From: Harmothoe impar
Taxonomy: Eukaryota > Annelida > Polychaeta > Phyllodocida > Polynoidae
DNA length: 64,000 nt
Direction of reading: 5' to 3'
Assembly: GCA_947462335.1 (NCBI GenBank)
Contig: OX381704.1
Span: forward strand, 42,784,942-42,848,941
Made by a program: the position numbers and the translations under genes. Below are positions 61,330-64,000 of this stretch, in pieces. Each line of letters begins with the position of its first letter. Within the stretch, counting starts at the first letter, position 1. The notes beneath the pieces are model-generated. The model searched no databases. It was not told the origin of the DNA and worked only from the letters and a program-made list of their open reading frames with translations.

Positions 61330-62168
61330 TATACTCTTCGTGTCTATAGCGGAAGATGGGAGCAACAGGAAAACTGAAACGCGTATTAAGCCATACCACG
61401 CGTAGCAGCAGTGAGTCACAATGGGTGTGCTCGTGGTGGTATTGAGGAGGCAGTAATCACAGTAGTGGTGGTGGTGCCGGATTAATATGATCACAGACGG
61501 ATGTGGATACCACTGAGGGTCGTGCCCCATCCTGGGTGGTGTTGGTCTGCTCCAGGCCTTTGTGGTATGTGGTCTGCCCTGCTACGTCTGCCCTCCGGTA
61601 TCCACCTGGATTAATGGGACCCTCAACATAGGATGTATGTATATTAGCCATGATATGCCCTAAATTGGATATGGTGTTATGCTACTGTTTAGGGTAACGG
61701 CTAGAGGCACATGTTTACCAACGAGAACAACATTTAATAACAGAAAGTTACGACATTTATAAATATTCATAACTCTAGGTGCTATATAGGAGACGGTTAA
61801 CAACATGGATGCCAGGTGTAAATATACATATCATCGTACTGGGATTTACACTATTTAGGGTGTAAGCATGGAATGTTCTGCTTGCTTTATCATTTTTATC
61901 TACACCACAATATGACACGTTGGAACCTCAAGGCAGGACATAGCTTGAAGCTATTGACCGCATGTAGTATACACAACAAAGACATTAGTGTAGACTGCAC
62001 AGGGTAGATATAACTTATAAGGGTCAACAGTATAACCCACCTTTCTGACCCAGACACAACCCAGAGGAACCCCCACTCATGCTGTTCTTACCTGTAGATA
62101 ATAAGCCTCGCTGGAGGAATAGGCCAGTGACCCTTACACCCCTTTAAGCTGCCCTCACCTTCTTCCAG
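61330..62168. other. No gene recognised
   Basis: Possible intron. It ends with a good polypyrimidine tract and acceptor (caccttcttccag, AG at 62167-62168). Confidence 0.5.
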
Positions 62169-62169
62169 C

Positions 62170-62949
62170 ATGTGGCCTGGTTCCAGGACACGAGCAGGGG
62201 TCGGCAAGGGTGGCAACCTCTGCCACCAGGAGGCATGGCAGTCGTCGGTGGTCTCCATGGCGACACATAACGGCAGGGTGGCCCGGGAACGCGGCGTCGG
62301 GGGCGGCGTCGGCGTCGTCAGCCGCCCTCGGGCAAATTCAGCGCCGGAATCGGTTCTGCTGGACACGGGGCAATGCCCTGGAGGAGGCGGAGGAGGGCCG
62401 GCTGTCTACCTGAGTGGTCACTACCTTCCCCACTACCTCCCACCTCCTCCCCCACCTCCACCCCCTCCTCCCCCTCCCCCACCACCACCGCCCCCTCCTC
62501 CCCATATCACCATGCACAAAACGCCCGTCCACTCTGGATCCACGTGCCTGCTTGCACCTGGGGGCTCCCCACTTCCGGCCATCCGCCACATGCACAACGG
62601 ACTCTCCTCGACTTCCGTCGCCCACAATATCAGCCGCCTGGATGGGCCATCCACGGTGGGCTTCGAAGACGGCAGTGGCAGCCCCTGGTCGGCGCGGGCC
62701 GGGGGTGGAGGTTTAGGTACTGGAGGAGGCGTCCTGAGTGGATCCTGTCGGAGGGGTGCAGCTCGGCGTAGACAGTTCTCTATACAGAGTCGGCGTGAGA
62801 ACCTGGAGATGAAGTGTTGTAGGATTAACGTGCTGCTCGTGCTCATGCAGGTGTCGCTGGGGGTCGTGGTCACCGCTCTGGGCTTCTACATGCAGACCCT
62901 GAGCCCTTCTCTACACGTAAGGGAGTGCCCATTCTGGGCAGGTATACCG
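62170..62949 (+). CDS. SSPN: Sarcospan-like membrane protein, N-terminal exon (3' incomplete)
   Basis: An exon runs from the acceptor at 62168 to donor GTAAGT at 62950. ATG at 62170 gives 260 codons, phase 0. Residues 1-210 are Gly/Ser/Pro-rich and disordered, with a run of about twenty prolines (encoded around 62440-62505). Residues 214-260 read MKCCRINVLLVLMQVSLGVV, then VTALGFYMQTLSPSLHVREC and PFWAGIP. This is the first transmembrane helix and the following loop of sarcospan (C-C-x-R, L-G-x-x-V-T-x-x-G-F-x-M, V-R-x-x-P-F-W-A-G-I), the four-helix protein of the dystrophin-sarcoglycan complex. Vertebrate sarcospan has a much shorter N-terminus. The other three helices must lie in exons beyond the window. 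ENTREP/FAM189-type tetraspans share C-P-x-W-A-G and are the main alternative. The true start could be further upstream or at a later Met. Confidence 0.78.
62440..62508 (+). repeat. Polyproline-encoding CCN tract
   Basis: About twenty codons of CCT/CCC/CCA mix in frame within the sarcospan-like exon. The mixed codons argue against a pure microsatellite and for some selection on the protein, but the tract also makes long spurious polyglycine frames on the other strand. Confidence 0.8.
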
Positions 62950-63832
62950 GTAAGTGACTAGTAAATATCCATCGTAAATCATCCAAAATATTTTCTTTTT
63001 TAAAGCATACTGTATCTCCATGCGGAACAACACAAGATCCATATAACAACCTCATATTTAGCGAAAATCTAGTGTACATCTAACCAAAGATATAGGCCGG
63101 TGATATAGGTTCTTTTCTGCTGATCTGCAGGGTATTGGTAAAAATATGCATGTGAGTCAGACGATTTACTAATTTCCTCCTATCAACCTCATGTTCATAA
63201 CAACAGAGAATCAAATGATATAGCTGTGATGACAATACTCTACGTGCAACCATTGCCCTACAGTTATGTCAACTGTGCGGAAAACCAAGTAGTACAGGAC
63301 TCAACTAATCTTGTAAGAATATATCATTGTTTGCCTGTTTTTTCATCTTTTTCGATTCATCTTCATCTGAGCGGTCTCAAAAAAGAAATTAGAAAATGGC
63401 CATCATACATATTATTTTAAATCAATGAATTGGGTTCTCTGCTCTCATATATAAAGTATATATTCAAACAGTTAAACTGTGTATTTATATTGATTAGAAC
63501 CAAACGCTTGCATACATAGCTATGTCCGGTTTCGGTTAGAATTTTCCACTGTAATTGGTAATCTCATTAGAAATCCATAATGGCTGCCATATATCCTCTG
63601 GAAATAGCTTATTCTGATTTCTTGGCCTCAAAAATGTACCTTTGTATTTTGACCTAAGTTGATTAGAAGGAGACAGCCTTCGATAGCATTCGGGTGGCCA
63701 TCTTAAATACTTGTCTCAAATTGCCAAAGTCCTCGAAGTTTTAGTACATTATTATGGTATGAGGGTATAATGTTTATTTCATCCTTTGTTTGGCCCCTTT
63801 CGCCACTATGCATTTCACACTTAGGACACTTA
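62950..63832 (+). other. Intron of the sarcospan-like gene
   Basis: It starts GTAAGTGAC. No exon for the second transmembrane helix was found before the window ends, so the intron runs past it. Confidence 0.65.
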
Positions 63833-63977
63833 CCCAGCTTATAAACAACGTTAATTTACGTCAAAATAACGTTTTACATTTTATGTAACGTTATGCCATA
63901 GTAAGGAGCCTTAGAGAAACGTTATATGACGTTATATAACGTTATAAAATGTTGTCTAACGTTTCTTGTTTACTGGG
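63833..63977. mobile_element. AACGTTA-rich MITE, copy 2
   Basis: It begins CCCAGCTTATAAACAACGTT and ends aacgtttcttgtttactggg, with TA immediately outside on each side, consistent with a 2-base TA target duplication. It lies in the sarcospan-like intron. Direct copy of 59899-60041. Confidence 0.75.
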
Positions 63978-64000
63978 TAAGCACAAGAATTACAGTATAA

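Noticed and set aside
62433..62873. 146-codon minus-strand frame with polyglycine
   Set aside because: It is the mirror of the polyproline tract in the sarcospan-like exon; the plus strand carries the recognised helix and splice sites.

Overview
This window looks like nuclear DNA of an invertebrate animal. It is AT-rich, and its genes are split into short GT-AG exons by introns of about 0.2-2.1 kb. It is full of small inverted-repeat transposons, tRNA-derived repeat heads and one truncated LINE. There are no operons or bacterial-type signals. A marine bilaterian such as a cephalochordate, hemichordate or lophotrochozoan would fit, but the sequence alone does not decide.

2.77-15.39 kb (+): one well-supported gene with fifteen visible coding exons whose phases join without a break into 745 codons plus a stop. 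It encodes a Rho guanine-nucleotide exchange factor with a DH domain, a PH domain and a Ser/Pro-rich tail, most like PLEKHG7. The 5' end lies outside the window or was not found. 15.4-18.9 kb is probably 3' UTR and flank.

18.9-25.6 kb: mostly noncoding, with one possible orphan exon (21.4 kb), a degenerate Thr/Tyr/Pro-like trinucleotide repeat field (21.8-23.1 kb), a promoter-like CpG patch with TCTCGCGAGA (23.6 kb) and a foldback element (24.3 kb).

25.6-30.6 kb: three candidate gene starts that cannot be joined to downstream exons. One is ATG directly followed by a splice donor at 25.69 kb. The other two form a 584-bp head-to-head palindrome at 28.80-29.39 kb whose two arms each end in ATGGCG followed by a donor. 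A 143-bp hairpin and a GC-rich ORF with a donor follow.

30.6-61 kb: long repeat-rich DNA with no convincing gene. It holds TTAA-flanked, CACTG-ended, CCCAG-ended and GGCTGTG-ended MITE-like elements (some nested), a 70-bp satellite that flips orientation and is interrupted by a LINE 3' end, and two copies of a tRNA-headed SINE.

61.0-62.95 kb (+): a candidate coding exon, then a strong exon for a sarcospan-like tetraspan membrane protein with a long polyproline-bearing N-terminus. The rest of that gene lies beyond the window. The two firm genes act in different processes, Rho signalling and the dystrophin-associated membrane complex, and nothing in the sequence shows that they work together.
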